Below, piece by piece: positions 1 to 7,520 of a stretch of DNA of 40,926 bases (within the stretch, counting starts at the first letter, position 1; the number at the start of each line of letters is the position of its first letter). A model generated the notes under the pieces. It ran no database searches and had not been told where the DNA came from. It saw nothing but the letters and a program-made list of their open reading frames with translations. The DNA comes from an uncultured Treponema sp. GTDB taxonomy: Bacteria; Spirochaetota; Spirochaetia; Treponematales; Treponemataceae. Made by a program: the position numbers and the translations under genes. The stretch lies in the NCBI GenBank assembly GCA_946615905.1, contig CAMOIE010000025.1, positions 1 to 40,926 of the forward strand. The letters run 5' to 3'.

Positions 1-761
1 TCGCATTTCTTATTTTCGGGGTATTTTCGACTGCACTTTTATTGTATCTTTTCACACTGTCTTTTTTGAATGGCTTTTCGGTTAAGCATATAAATCCTTA
101 TGCAAATTGGTATATAGGTGATTTTGTGATTTTTTTACTTTTCGCCCCATTGATATTTAGATATATAAGGAGCATTAAAAGAGCTGTATTATTGTTTTTC
201 TTTTCGATGATTTTATCATTTATTATAGCTCTTGTTGTAAACAAATTAAATCTGCCTGAAAAAGATTTCTTTTATATGTTCTTTCCAAATCAATTTTGTG
301 GCCTTGTGGCAGGAATATTGATGTATTTTATTTTGAAGAATCCTTGTCAAAATAATATTAAAGAAAAAAGTTCATTTTTCTTTCTTGTTTTTATATTTTC
401 GGTAATCTGGCTTATCAGGTTGGTTTATGGTATTCAGCTTGTTCCATATCACTTGCAGTTCGGTCTTTGTTTTATTTCTATTTGCTATGTCTTGTTCAAC
501 TCAGGCTTTAGAATCTTAAACTTTTTGATACCTCTTGGTGATCAGAGTTACGGAATTTATCTACTTCATGGAGCTGTTTTGTTCCTGTTAGAAAATCTCA
601 ATGTTTATGCTGTTTTACATGAACTAAAAGGGGCAATAGTGATTGTTGCTTATATTCTTATTCTTTCATCACTGGTATTTTTCTCATTTATTCTTTCTAA
701 ATTAATCAATAAATTTATCGAGAAGCCGTTTTTTAGTTGGGTAAATCATTTTTCTTCTTAA
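1..761 (+). CDS. Membrane acyltransferase (acyltransferase-3 family), 5' partial
   Basis: The frame is open from the window edge, so the start lies outside. The visible 250 or so residues are almost wholly hydrophobic, with about seven membrane segments. The C-terminal part has a GDQSYGIYLLHG stretch and ends in an IEKPFFSW motif, both typical of the last helices of OafA/YrhL-like O-acyltransferases. Members of this family O-acetylate surface polysaccharide at the inner membrane. The catalytic N-terminal histidine region is not in the window. It converges with the minus-strand NusG-like gene and overlaps it by 29 bases at the 3' ends, so it probably ends the preceding glycan operon. Family assignment is good; the acceptor is unknown. 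Confidence 0.8.
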   Translation, partial: AFLIFGVFSTALLLYLFTLSFLNGFSVKHINPYANWYIGDFVIFLLFAPLIFRYIRSIKRAVLLFFFSMILSFIIALVVNKLNLPEKDFFYMFFPNQFCGLVAGILMYFILKNPCQNNIKEKSSFFFLVFIFSVIWLIRLVYGIQLVPYHLQFGLCFISICYVLFNSGFRILNFLIPLGDQSYGIYLLHGAVLFLLENLNVYAVLHELKGAIVIVAYILILSSLVFFSFILSKLINKFIEKPFFSWVNHFSS

Positions 762-1305
762 ACTCATCCTCTTCCTTGCTCCAGTCTTCGTGTTGGATGT
801 CGTAGTATGTTAGGTCGACTTTGATTCCCAAGTCGCCTGCAAGAAGGACTTTTACCCGGTGGTTGCGACGGTTCACTTGGATGACTGTTCCGTTTTTACC
901 TGCGAAGGGGCCGGAAAGCAGAATAATCTTATCATTTTCATCAAATTTTGCTTTTACAAAGCCCTGCCGGCTGCCGAATTGAATCAGTTCCTTAATGATT
1001 TCAAGGTCTTTTCCTGTTAACGGCTGAATCTTCCCGTCCCTGTGGAGAAATTTTATAAATCCCGGCACTCTACGCAGTTTGACCAATTCATCCTCTTTTT
1101 GGTCTTCACTCGTCTGCAAAAAAATATATCCAGGAAAAAGGACTTGCTCATAAATCTTTCCTTTTTTGAGACGCATCAGTTTTTTGAAAACGTGAATCTT
1201 AAGTCCTTTTGGCAGGGCTAGCGGAGATTCAAGAAGCTTTGCATTTTTTTTGAATTCATCTTCTTTACCGGTAAGGACGGCTATGCAATAAAATTTTTCA
1301 AACAT
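733..1305 (-). CDS. NusG/LoaP-like processive antitermination factor
   Basis: 190 residues with an N-terminal NGN domain (about residues 1-105; FYCIAVLTGKE near the start and FPGYIFLQT in the middle) and a C-terminal KOW domain (about 130-165; GPFAGKNGTV). Specialised NusG paralogues (RfaH, LoaP, UpxY) stop premature termination in long polysaccharide operons, and position at the head of a glycan locus fits that job. A longer frame exists from a TTG at 1344, but the ATG at 1305 gives the usual N terminus, so I chose it; neither has a strong Shine-Dalgarno. The gene is divergent from the operon it probably serves, unlike the typical LoaP arrangement. Which subfamily it belongs to cannot be settled here. 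Confidence 0.85.
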   Translation of the reverse strand: MFEKFYCIAVLTGKEDEFKKNAKLLESPLALPKGLKIHVFKKLMRLKKGKIYEQVLFPGYIFLQTSEDQKEDELVKLRRVPGFIKFLHRDGKIQPLTGKDLEIIKELIQFGSRQGFVKAKFDENDKIILLSGPFAGKNGTVIQVNRRNHRVKVLLAGDLGIKVDLTYYDIQHEDWSKEEDEFKKKNDLPN

Positions 1306-1370
1306 GCTTTTTCTAGATATATCAAAAAGTTGGAGAATATTCAATCTTTGCAGAAACTTTGAGTTATTTA

Positions 1371-1379
1371 CTTATAACA
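1371..1379 (-). promoter_or_regulatory. Candidate extended -10 promoter for the NusG-like gene
   Basis: On the minus strand the sequence reads TGT-TATAAG (positions 1379 down to 1371), an extended -10 element. Seventeen bases upstream, where a -35 box would lie, is the C side of the poly-G tract at 1390-1398. Any -35 contact would therefore involve the tract or DNA at a distance set by its length. This is a motif prediction only. Confidence 0.35.
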
Positions 1380-1389
1380 GAATATTAAT

Positions 1390-1398
1390 GGGGGGGGG
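1390..1398 (+). repeat. Poly-G tract T1 (G9) between divergent promoters
   Basis: Nine consecutive G residues, followed by TAC as at several other tracts in this window. The tract ends six bases before the TTGAAC -35 box of the rightward promoter and covers the -35 position of the candidate leftward promoter. In Treponema pallidum, G-tract length next to tpr promoters is known to affect transcription. A similar role here is inference. Confidence 0.7.
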
Positions 1399-1404
1399 TA
1401 CTTA

Positions 1405-1432
1405 TTGAACTATTTCCTAGAACGTGTATAAT
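1405..1432 (+). promoter_or_regulatory. Sigma-70-type promoter of the glycan operon
   Basis: TTGAAC (1405-1410), a 16-base spacer and a perfect TATAAT (1427-1432), pointing into the operon that begins at 1591. It leaves a leader of about 150 bases. The G9 tract lies directly upstream. A perfect inverted repeat, TAGAAC-N9-GTTCTA (1418-1423 and 1433-1438), brackets the -10 box and could be an operator or a start-site hairpin. Confidence 0.6.
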
Positions 1433-1438
1433 GTTCTA
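1418..1438. promoter_or_regulatory. Inverted repeat bracketing the -10 box (possible operator)
   Basis: TAGAAC and its exact complement GTTCTA are nine bases apart, with TATAAT inside the spacer. A dimeric repressor bound here would block the promoter. No cognate regulator is seen in the window, and six-base arms can arise by chance. Confidence 0.35.
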
Positions 1439-1459
1439 TTACTTGTTATAAGCAATGTA

Positions 1460-1472
1460 GCTTGGTTCAAGC
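1460..1472 (+). promoter_or_regulatory. Short leader hairpin in the operon 5' UTR
   Basis: GCTTG-GTT-CAAGC is a perfect five-base-pair hairpin about 20 bases after the predicted transcription start. LoaP proteins are reported to need a leader RNA hairpin to load on RNA polymerase, so this is a candidate loading site. The stem is short and the link is inference. Confidence 0.25.
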
Positions 1473-1590
1473 ACATTTCCGCACAAGGTCATCCTTCTCG
1501 ATTTGATTTGCTGCGTTTTGACTTTAAGCGGCAATGGAGAAGATGTGTCTTGTAAAAGAAATGTGAATATAAAAGCATGGATGGTTATTG

Positions 1591-2895
1591 ATGCAACTGA
1601 AAGAATACTTGGACGGGAATAGATATTCAAAAGTCTTGGACTTTATAATCACCTTATTCATTCCTGCTTGCTACTGTATGTGCCTTTTTGGCTCTGTGAG
1701 AATTAAATCTTTCTTGTTGCTGGCATTTGGGAGTATTTTTGTTTTTTGCTATTTGCTTTCGCAGAAAAAATGGAATCAGATTATTAATCTAAAGTCTGCT
1801 TTTTTCTGGGGGCTTGTGGCGGCTCTGCTTTCTACTGCCTTTGCTTATCTTTTTAATCCGAATAAGGGCCTTCTCTTGGAGTCGTTCCCGATCCTTGGTA
1901 CTTACAAGGATTTTTTGAGACAAGATATTCAGTTCGCAGGACTGATTCATTTTGCACTCTTGTTTTTTTTGACAAGTTTGCTTTTTAAATATAATCGAAA
2001 GCTTTATGATTGTTGTGCAAAAATTGTTGCCGTTATTATTCTTGTGTGTGCCTTATCAGGAATCGTCAACTATGTTTTGTTGGTAATTAATGCAAACATG
2101 ATTCTTGTTGATAAATCTTGTTTTGATAATACTCTTGTTAATGCCTTGCCTGCCGGAACGGCGATGCTTTTTGGTTTGCTTTTGCCAGTGTTTAGCGATA
2201 GAAAAAAGAGTGTTTTTGTTAAGCTGATTTTTTTTGTAGCTATCTTGACTACTTTTAATCGCAGCACCTATATCGCACTTTTTTTTGCCCTCGTTTTGTT
2301 TGTGATTCTCAATTGGAAGACGATACCTAAAAAGGTTCTGCTCCCTATGCTGTTTTCTGTTCTTCTTGTTTTTACTGTGTTTTTTGTCTTTTTAATGGCT
2401 AAGAGGGTTGGCATTTCAGAGTCTGATGGAATCCGGTTTGCACTTTTGCGTAATGCGAAGGCAATGATGCATAAGGCTGATGTGTTTCTTACCTTGTTTG
2501 GGCATGGGTTTGAGTCTTTTGATGTGGATTTTGAAGCAAGGACTGGAATGAAATTTGGTTCGGAAAATGCCTATATGAGCATTCTGTATGAGGAGGGCCT
2601 GGTTGGCTTTTCATTGACGGTCTTGCTCTTGTTGAAGGTGTTTTTGTTTTATTTTTTTGACAAGTCTAAGGATAAAGGGCTAAATTGGTATGCTCTTGCC
2701 GCCCTTGCGGTATCAGCCACCCTCCTTTTCTATGGTGGAGAAGGTGATTTCTCCGTTCAGTATCTGCTGGCTCTTACACTCACCCCATTCGTGTGTACAA
2801 AAATAGAGGGCTTTGACGAAACTTTGCTACGTCGGCTGAATTGTGCGGCTGTGGCTTTTTCTTTCCTGGCATTTTATATTTTTATATATATTTAA
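1591..2895 (+). CDS. O-antigen polymerase/ligase-type membrane protein (Wzy/WaaL family)
   Basis: 434 residues with about ten to twelve membrane segments. A larger loop late in the protein (about residues 290-335) contains GHGFESFDVDFEARTG and ENAYMSILYEEGLVG, which resembles the periplasmic loop of the Wzy_C/O-antigen ligase family. It would polymerise repeat units on undecaprenyl diphosphate or ligate the glycan to its acceptor. The ATG at 1591 is preferred over an in-frame TTG three bases earlier. It is the first gene after the promoter at 1405. The wecA-like start follows its stop by four bases, suggesting coupled translation. Because wzx and wecA homologues are present, polymerase is the more likely role, but ligase cannot be ruled out. 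Confidence 0.75.
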   Translation: MQLKEYLDGNRYSKVLDFIITLFIPACYCMCLFGSVRIKSFLLLAFGSIFVFCYLLSQKKWNQIINLKSAFFWGLVAALLSTAFAYLFNPNKGLLLESFPILGTYKDFLRQDIQFAGLIHFALLFFLTSLLFKYNRKLYDCCAKIVAVIILVCALSGIVNYVLLVINANMILVDKSCFDNTLVNALPAGTAMLFGLLLPVFSDRKKSVFVKLIFFVAILTTFNRSTYIALFFALVLFVILNWKTIPKKVLLPMLFSVLLVFTVFFVFLMAKRVGISESDGIRFALLRNAKAMMHKADVFLTLFGHGFESFDVDFEARTGMKFGSENAYMSILYEEGLVGFSLTVLLLLKVFLFYFFDKSKDKGLNWYALAALAVSATLLFYGGEGDFSVQYLLALTLTPFVCTKIEGFDETLLRRLNCAAVAFSFLAFYIFIYI

Positions 2896-2899
2896 TATT

Positions 2900-3931
2900 A
2901 TGTTTTCGATTTCTTGTTTCATCGCACTTGCAATAAGTTCTGTTCTTATTCCTTTGATCATAAAGTTTTGCAAAAGGTATAAACTTTATGATTCTGTGAA
3001 TGCCCGAAAAATTCATTCTGGAGAAATTCCAAGGTTAGGAGGCTTGGCGTTTTTTGTTGCATTTATGATTTCCTGCGTAGTAAGTTCGCAGGTTTTTAAG
3101 GAAATTTCTGGCTACAGGCTTCTGCCTCTCCTGGTTTCTGGAATCTTGATCTTTGGCACAGGAATCTTAGATGATATAAAGGACCTGCCTGCAAAATATA
3201 AACTTTTAATCCAGATGCTTGCAGCTTTTATAGTTATTGCAGGTGGTTATCGTTTTGATGGTGTCTTGCGATTTCGCTTGCCTTTCTGGCTCAGTATTAC
3301 AGTTACTTTTATTTGGATTGTAGCGATTATAAATGCTTTTAACCTTATCGATGGTCTCGATGGACTTTGTGGAGGAATCTCTTTTATAGTTTTCTTGACT
3401 TTTGGTTTTATCTTTTTGATGATGAGGGATCAGGGAGCTGGTGTTTGTTTTATAGCAGCTTCATCAATCCTCGGCTTTTTGATTTATAATTGGCCGCCTG
3501 CAAAGATTTTTATGGGAGATTGCGGAAGTCAATTCTTAGGATTCCTCGTGGCTGTAGTCCCTCTTTATTTTTCAAGTCCTGATTTTGAATATATTAAGGG
3601 GCCTGCAATGGTTGTTATTGTTGCATTGCCGGCTCTTGATGTAGTTGCTGCGATTTGGCGTCGACTGCGGGAGAAAAGACCCATTATGAGTCCTGACAAG
3701 GCCCATATCCACCACAAGTTGCTGAATATCGGCTTCGGCAAAAAACGAACTTTGTTTTGTCTTTTGGGTATACAGTGCCTTGGTGCTATTTCTGTTGCCT
3801 TTGCCTGCTATTTGTCTCGGTCTAAAGGTGTAATGCTCTTGACCATTGTCTTTATGTTCCAATGCGCCTTCTATTCGGTTATACATTTTGTGAATAGGGC
3901 TGTGTTGGCGAGAATACAAGAAAATGATTAG
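2900..3931 (+). CDS. Undecaprenyl-phosphate GlcNAc/FucNAc-1-phosphate transferase, WecA/MraY family
   Basis: 343 residues, polytopic. The family motifs are all present: ARKIHSGEIPRLGG near residues 35-48, the catalytic-site D91-D92 in LDDIKDLPAKYK, FNLIDGLDGL with D151 and D154, MGDCGSQFLG, and the C-terminal HIHHK (269-273). The enzyme moves a sugar phosphate from a UDP-sugar to undecaprenyl phosphate on the inner face of the membrane and so starts repeat-unit assembly. The ATG at 2900 is used because it sits four bases after the upstream stop; the open frame extends further back inside the polymerase gene. The 3' end overlaps the GT4 gene by eight bases. The exact sugar is not determinable; GlcNAc is the family default. 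Confidence 0.85.
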   Translation: MFSISCFIALAISSVLIPLIIKFCKRYKLYDSVNARKIHSGEIPRLGGLAFFVAFMISCVVSSQVFKEISGYRLLPLLVSGILIFGTGILDDIKDLPAKYKLLIQMLAAFIVIAGGYRFDGVLRFRLPFWLSITVTFIWIVAIINAFNLIDGLDGLCGGISFIVFLTFGFIFLMMRDQGAGVCFIAASSILGFLIYNWPPAKIFMGDCGSQFLGFLVAVVPLYFSSPDFEYIKGPAMVVIVALPALDVVAAIWRRLREKRPIMSPDKAHIHHKLLNIGFGKKRTLFCLLGIQCLGAISVAFACYLSRSKGVMLLTIVFMFQCAFYSVIHFVNRAVLARIQEND

Positions 3932-5174
3932 ATTGAAAGAGATCTTGGTTGTTTCTCAGAATTTTTACCCAGATATTTTTGCAATCAATAATTATGTGGA
4001 AAACTTAGTTCAGCGTGGACACAGAGTTACTGTTCTTACAGGACTTCCTGACTATACAACGTCTGAAATTCCAGAAGAATATCAGCATGGAAAGAACAGA
4101 CGGGAAAACTACAAGGGCGCCGATGTCGTCCGCGTTGAGACGCATCCGAGGAAGCACGGGCCGATTCACCGGAGTTTGAACTATCTTTCGTTCGTCCGAA
4201 ACGCCACAAAATTCGCGAAGCGAGACGCGTGGCTGGACGCTGACGGAAAACCGAAGCAGTTTGACGTCGTTTACGTTTGGCAAGTCTCGCCGGTGACGCA
4301 GATTTTTCCTGCGTCGGCGGTCGCCAAGCGGTTTGGCATCCCGCTGTATGTCCACTGCCTCGACATCTGGCCTGAATGCGTAAAGGCAATGGGATTTAGG
4401 GAAGGCTCCCTCTTTTATTCAGCCGTAAAATTGTTGAGCCGCAACGCCTACAAAAAGGCAGACCATATTTCGGTAACGTCAAAACCGTTCATCGAGTATT
4501 TGAAGACGGTGGACCAAATCGATGAAAACAAGATTTCCTACCTCCCGCAGTACGGCCCGCAGTGGATGCTGGAAGAGGAGTATTCCCGCGAAAAATCCGA
4601 GACGGACAAAAGCGTCAATTTTCTCTTCATAGGAAATGTAGGAAAGGCGCAGCGTTTGGAAACTCTGATAGAGGCCATCGGCAAAGCGAAGAAGTTGACG
4701 GCAAATCCATTTACTCTGACGGTCGCCGGTAGCGGCTCGGATTTGCAAAACTGCAAGGACGCGGCGGAACGTCTTGGGCTAAATGATGTGATTACGTTTG
4801 TCGGGTCTGTTCCATTTGAAAAAACAAAAGAACTGTACAAGACCGCCGACTGCTGCGTGTTCACCTTGGACGGCTCCAACCGCATCGGCGATACGCTCCC
4901 CGGCAAAGTCCAGACCTACATGGCCGCCGGAAAACCGATTATCGCCTCCTGCAACGGGGCGGGCAGGGAAGTCATTGAAGAAAGCGGCTGCGGTCGGGTC
5001 GCGCCGGCGAACGATTCTGAAATGTTGGCGAGTCATTTGGTTGAATTTATAAACGCTCCTGAACATTTTTCCGACTGCGGTAAAAACGCCAGAGACTATT
5101 TCAAAAAACACTTTACGGAAGACTTTTTCTTTTCGAGTCTCGAAAAAGAACTTTCGTCTCTCATCGCTCACTAA
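3924..5174 (+). CDS. wbuB: GT4 glycosyltransferase, WbuB-like (probable L-FucNAc transferase)
   Basis: 416 residues with a GT-B fold. The N-terminal acceptor half begins ILVVSQNFYPDIFAINNYVENL, shortened here to its recognisable core FYPD and RGHRVTVLTG. The C-terminal donor half has FLFIGNVGKAQRLETLIEA, GSGSDL and the LPGKVQTYMAAGKPII block. These resemble WbuB, which adds L-FucNAc in Escherichia coli O-antigens, and the next three genes make that donor. It overlaps the wecA-like gene by eight bases. Base composition changes abruptly around position 4090: the first 55 codons are AT-rich like upstream genes and the remainder is clearly GC-richer, which suggests a recombination joint within the gene. 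Symbol is by similarity only. Confidence 0.75.
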   Translation: MIRLKEILVVSQNFYPDIFAINNYVENLVQRGHRVTVLTGLPDYTTSEIPEEYQHGKNRRENYKGADVVRVETHPRKHGPIHRSLNYLSFVRNATKFAKRDAWLDADGKPKQFDVVYVWQVSPVTQIFPASAVAKRFGIPLYVHCLDIWPECVKAMGFREGSLFYSAVKLLSRNAYKKADHISVTSKPFIEYLKTVDQIDENKISYLPQYGPQWMLEEEYSREKSETDKSVNFLFIGNVGKAQRLETLIEAIGKAKKLTANPFTLTVAGSGSDLQNCKDAAERLGLNDVITFVGSVPFEKTKELYKTADCCVFTLDGSNRIGDTLPGKVQTYMAAGKPIIASCNGAGREVIEESGCGRVAPANDSEMLASHLVEFINAPEHFSDCGKNARDYFKKHFTEDFFFSSLEKELSSLIAH

Positions 5175-5221
5175 AAGATAGATTTTTATACTCATACCTA
5201 TTTTCTAAGGAAGAAACACTC

Positions 5222-6262
5222 ATGTCAGTATTTGAAAACAAAACATTGATGATTACCGGCGGTACCGGCTCTTTCGGCCATACTGTGTTGAAGCACTTTT
5301 TGACAAGCGACATCAAGGAAATCCGCATATTCAGCCGCGATGAGAAGAAGCAGGACGATATGCGGCACGAGCTCCAGGCGCAGTACCCGGAGCAGTTCGC
5401 GAAGGTGAAGTTTTACATCGGTGACGTGCGCGACGCGGAGTCCGTTGACCTCGCCATGCCCGGCGTTGACTACATCTTCCACGCGGCGGCGCTCAAGGAA
5501 GTCCCGTCCTGCGAGTTCTTCCCGATGGAGGCCATGAGAACGAACGTGCAGGGAACGAACAACGTCGTCCACTCTGCAATGAAAAACCATGTAAAGGCGA
5601 TGGTGCTCCTTTCGACCGACAAAGCTGCCTATCCAATCAACTCTATGGGAATTACAAAGGCTCTTGCGGAACGGATTATATACTCAAATGCAAAGGCTGC
5701 TGCTGAAAGCGGAACGATTCTATGTTGTACTCGCTACGGTAACGTTATGTGCTCACGCGGTTCGGTAATTCCGCTTTTTGTCGAGCAGATTCGGAACGGA
5801 CACCCGATTACCATCACCGACCCTAACATGACCCGCTTTATGATGAATCTTGATGAGGCAGTTGCTTTGGTAATGTATGCCTTCCAACACGCAAAGCCAG
5901 GTGATTTGTTTGTTCAGAAAGCAGACGCTTCTACAATTGGCGATTTGGCGTTGGCCGTCCAACAGCTTTTTGGAAAAACAGAGACAAAGATTATCGGAAC
6001 CCGCCACGGCGAGAAGCTTTACGAAACTTTGGTAACTCGTGAGGAAATGCTCCGCTCGGAAGACCAAGGGGACTACTATAGAATTGCTGCTGACACCCGC
6101 GACTTGAACTATGATAAATATTTTGTAAAAGGATCTGTAAAGACGATGGCTGACGAAGCCTACACCAGCCACAACACAAACCGTCTTGACGTGGAAGGCA
6201 CGGTGAAAAAACTCCTCACGACTGAATACGTGAACGAAGAGCTTAAAAACTGGAAAAAATAA
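5222..6262 (+). CDS. fnlA: UDP-GlcNAc 4,6-dehydratase / 5- (and 3-) epimerase, FnlA/CapE family
   Basis: 346 residues, the normal length. Extended short-chain dehydrogenase with G13xxG16xxG19 for NAD(P) binding, STDK at the active site, and SMGITK (141-146), in which Met replaces the usual catalytic Tyr; that Met variant marks the FnlA/CapE/WbjB branch. The enzyme dehydrates UDP-GlcNAc at C4/C6 and inverts C5 (then C3), starting UDP-L-FucNAc synthesis. The first product is the same L-arabino-4-keto sugar that PseB makes, so it could also supply PseC at 20406. The AAGGAAG ribosome site at 5208-5214 supports the ATG at 5222. The stop overlaps the start of fnlB by one base. Confidence 0.92.
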   Translation: MSVFENKTLMITGGTGSFGHTVLKHFLTSDIKEIRIFSRDEKKQDDMRHELQAQYPEQFAKVKFYIGDVRDAESVDLAMPGVDYIFHAAALKEVPSCEFFPMEAMRTNVQGTNNVVHSAMKNHVKAMVLLSTDKAAYPINSMGITKALAERIIYSNAKAAAESGTILCCTRYGNVMCSRGSVIPLFVEQIRNGHPITITDPNMTRFMMNLDEAVALVMYAFQHAKPGDLFVQKADASTIGDLALAVQQLFGKTETKIIGTRHGEKLYETLVTREEMLRSEDQGDYYRIAADTRDLNYDKYFVKGSVKTMADEAYTSHNTNRLDVEGTVKKLLTTEYVNEELKNWKK

Positions 6263-7515
6263 TGAAAATCCTCGTCACCGGCGCGAAGGGCTTTGTGGGA
6301 AAGAACCTTTGTACCGCATTGAACAACATCAAATACGGCTACGACCGTGTTCATAAAATCAGCGGCTGTGAGTACGGAACGGATGGCATGATACATCCAG
6401 AATCGCTTCAAGTCGTCCAGTATGACATTGATTCCACTGCAGAAGAACTAGATGAAGCCTGCAAAGACTGCGATTTTGTGTTCAACCTTGCGGGAGTGAA
6501 CCGCCCTAAGGACACCGCCGACTTTATGAAGGGCAACTTAGGCTTTGCCTCGACCTTGCTTGACACGCTAAAAAAATACGGCAACACCTGTCCGATTATG
6601 CTCTCGTCTTCAATTCAGGCAACTTTAATTGGCCGCTACGGCGAGTCTGACTACGGAAAGAGCAAACTTGCTGGCGAAGACTTGTTCTTCAACTACAGCA
6701 AAGAAACAGGTACAAGGGTTCTTGTCTACCGTTTCCCCAATCTTTTTGGAAAATGGTGTAGGCCGAACTACAATTCTGCCGTTGCGACTTTTTGTAATAA
6801 CATTGCGAACGACCTGCCCATTCAGGTGAACGACCGAAGCACGGAATTAGAACTTCTTTACATAGACGATTTAGTTGAAGAAATGCTTTCTGCCTTGAGT
6901 GGCAACGAACACCGCTGCGAGTTTGATGGCTTGAACGCGTTGGAGAAGGCGGACGGCAGATACTGCTTTGTGCCGACGACCCATCATGTGACGCTTGGAA
7001 ACATCGTGGACTTGTTGGAGTCATTCAAGGCTCAGCCGGAAACGCTGCTCATGCCGTCGATTTCAGACAATTCTTTTGAGAAAAAACTGTACAGCACATA
7101 TCTTTCATACCTCCCGGAATCAAAAGTCAAATTCCCGCTCGATATGAAATGCGATGCGCGAGGCTCTTTCACCGAACTTTTGAAGACCGCAAGCACTGGT
7201 CAGTTCTCAGTGAATATCTCAAAACCCGGTATTACAAAAGGTCAGCACTGGCACAACTCAAAGTGGGAGTTCTTCATCGTGGTGAGCGGGGAGGCCTTGA
7301 TTCAAGAAAGAAAAATCGGTGTGGATGAAAATGGGAAGCCTTATCCTGTAATCGAATTCAAAGTGAGCGGAGAAAAAATTGAAGCTGTTCACATGCTTCC
7401 AGGATATGCACACAACATAATCAATGTTTCCAAGGATAAGGATTTGGTTACGCTCATGTGGGCGAACGAGCTTTTTAATTCACAGAAGCCAGACACTTTC
7501 CACGAGGATGTATAA
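6262..7515 (+). CDS. fnlB: UDP-L-FucNAc pathway reductase with C-terminal cupin, FnlB/CapF family
   Basis: 417 residues. The N-terminal Rossmann domain starts MKILVTGAKGFVG and belongs to the extended SDR family. The C-terminal cupin (about residues 295-417) carries the metal ligands QHWHNSKWEFF (H329, H331, E336). This two-domain layout is diagnostic of CapF/FnlB/WbjC. In that pathway the cupin does the C3 epimerisation and the SDR domain reduces the C4 ketone with NADPH. It follows fnlA with a one-base overlap and precedes fnlC by six bases, so the three are surely co-translated. Full length, no defect seen. Confidence 0.92.
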   Translation: MKILVTGAKGFVGKNLCTALNNIKYGYDRVHKISGCEYGTDGMIHPESLQVVQYDIDSTAEELDEACKDCDFVFNLAGVNRPKDTADFMKGNLGFASTLLDTLKKYGNTCPIMLSSSIQATLIGRYGESDYGKSKLAGEDLFFNYSKETGTRVLVYRFPNLFGKWCRPNYNSAVATFCNNIANDLPIQVNDRSTELELLYIDDLVEEMLSALSGNEHRCEFDGLNALEKADGRYCFVPTTHHVTLGNIVDLLESFKAQPETLLMPSISDNSFEKKLYSTYLSYLPESKVKFPLDMKCDARGSFTELLKTASTGQFSVNISKPGITKGQHWHNSKWEFFIVVSGEALIQERKIGVDENGKPYPVIEFKVSGEKIEAVHMLPGYAHNIINVSKDKDLVTLMWANELFNSQKPDTFHEDV

Positions 7516-7520
7516 TAAAT

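Noticed and set aside
1439..1630. Minus-strand frame of 63 codons in the operon leader
   Set aside because: No ribosome site or recognisable sequence; it covers the leader and polymerase start and is best seen as chance.
4005..5195. Several long minus-strand frames across the GC-richer GT4 gene
   Set aside because: They are Arg/Ser-rich antisense frames of a clear coding gene and have no family motifs.
5222..6262. Calling this gene pseB
   Set aside because: The SMGITK motif with Met in place of Tyr and the downstream fnlB and fnlC fit FnlA/CapE. A dual use is proposed only as inference.
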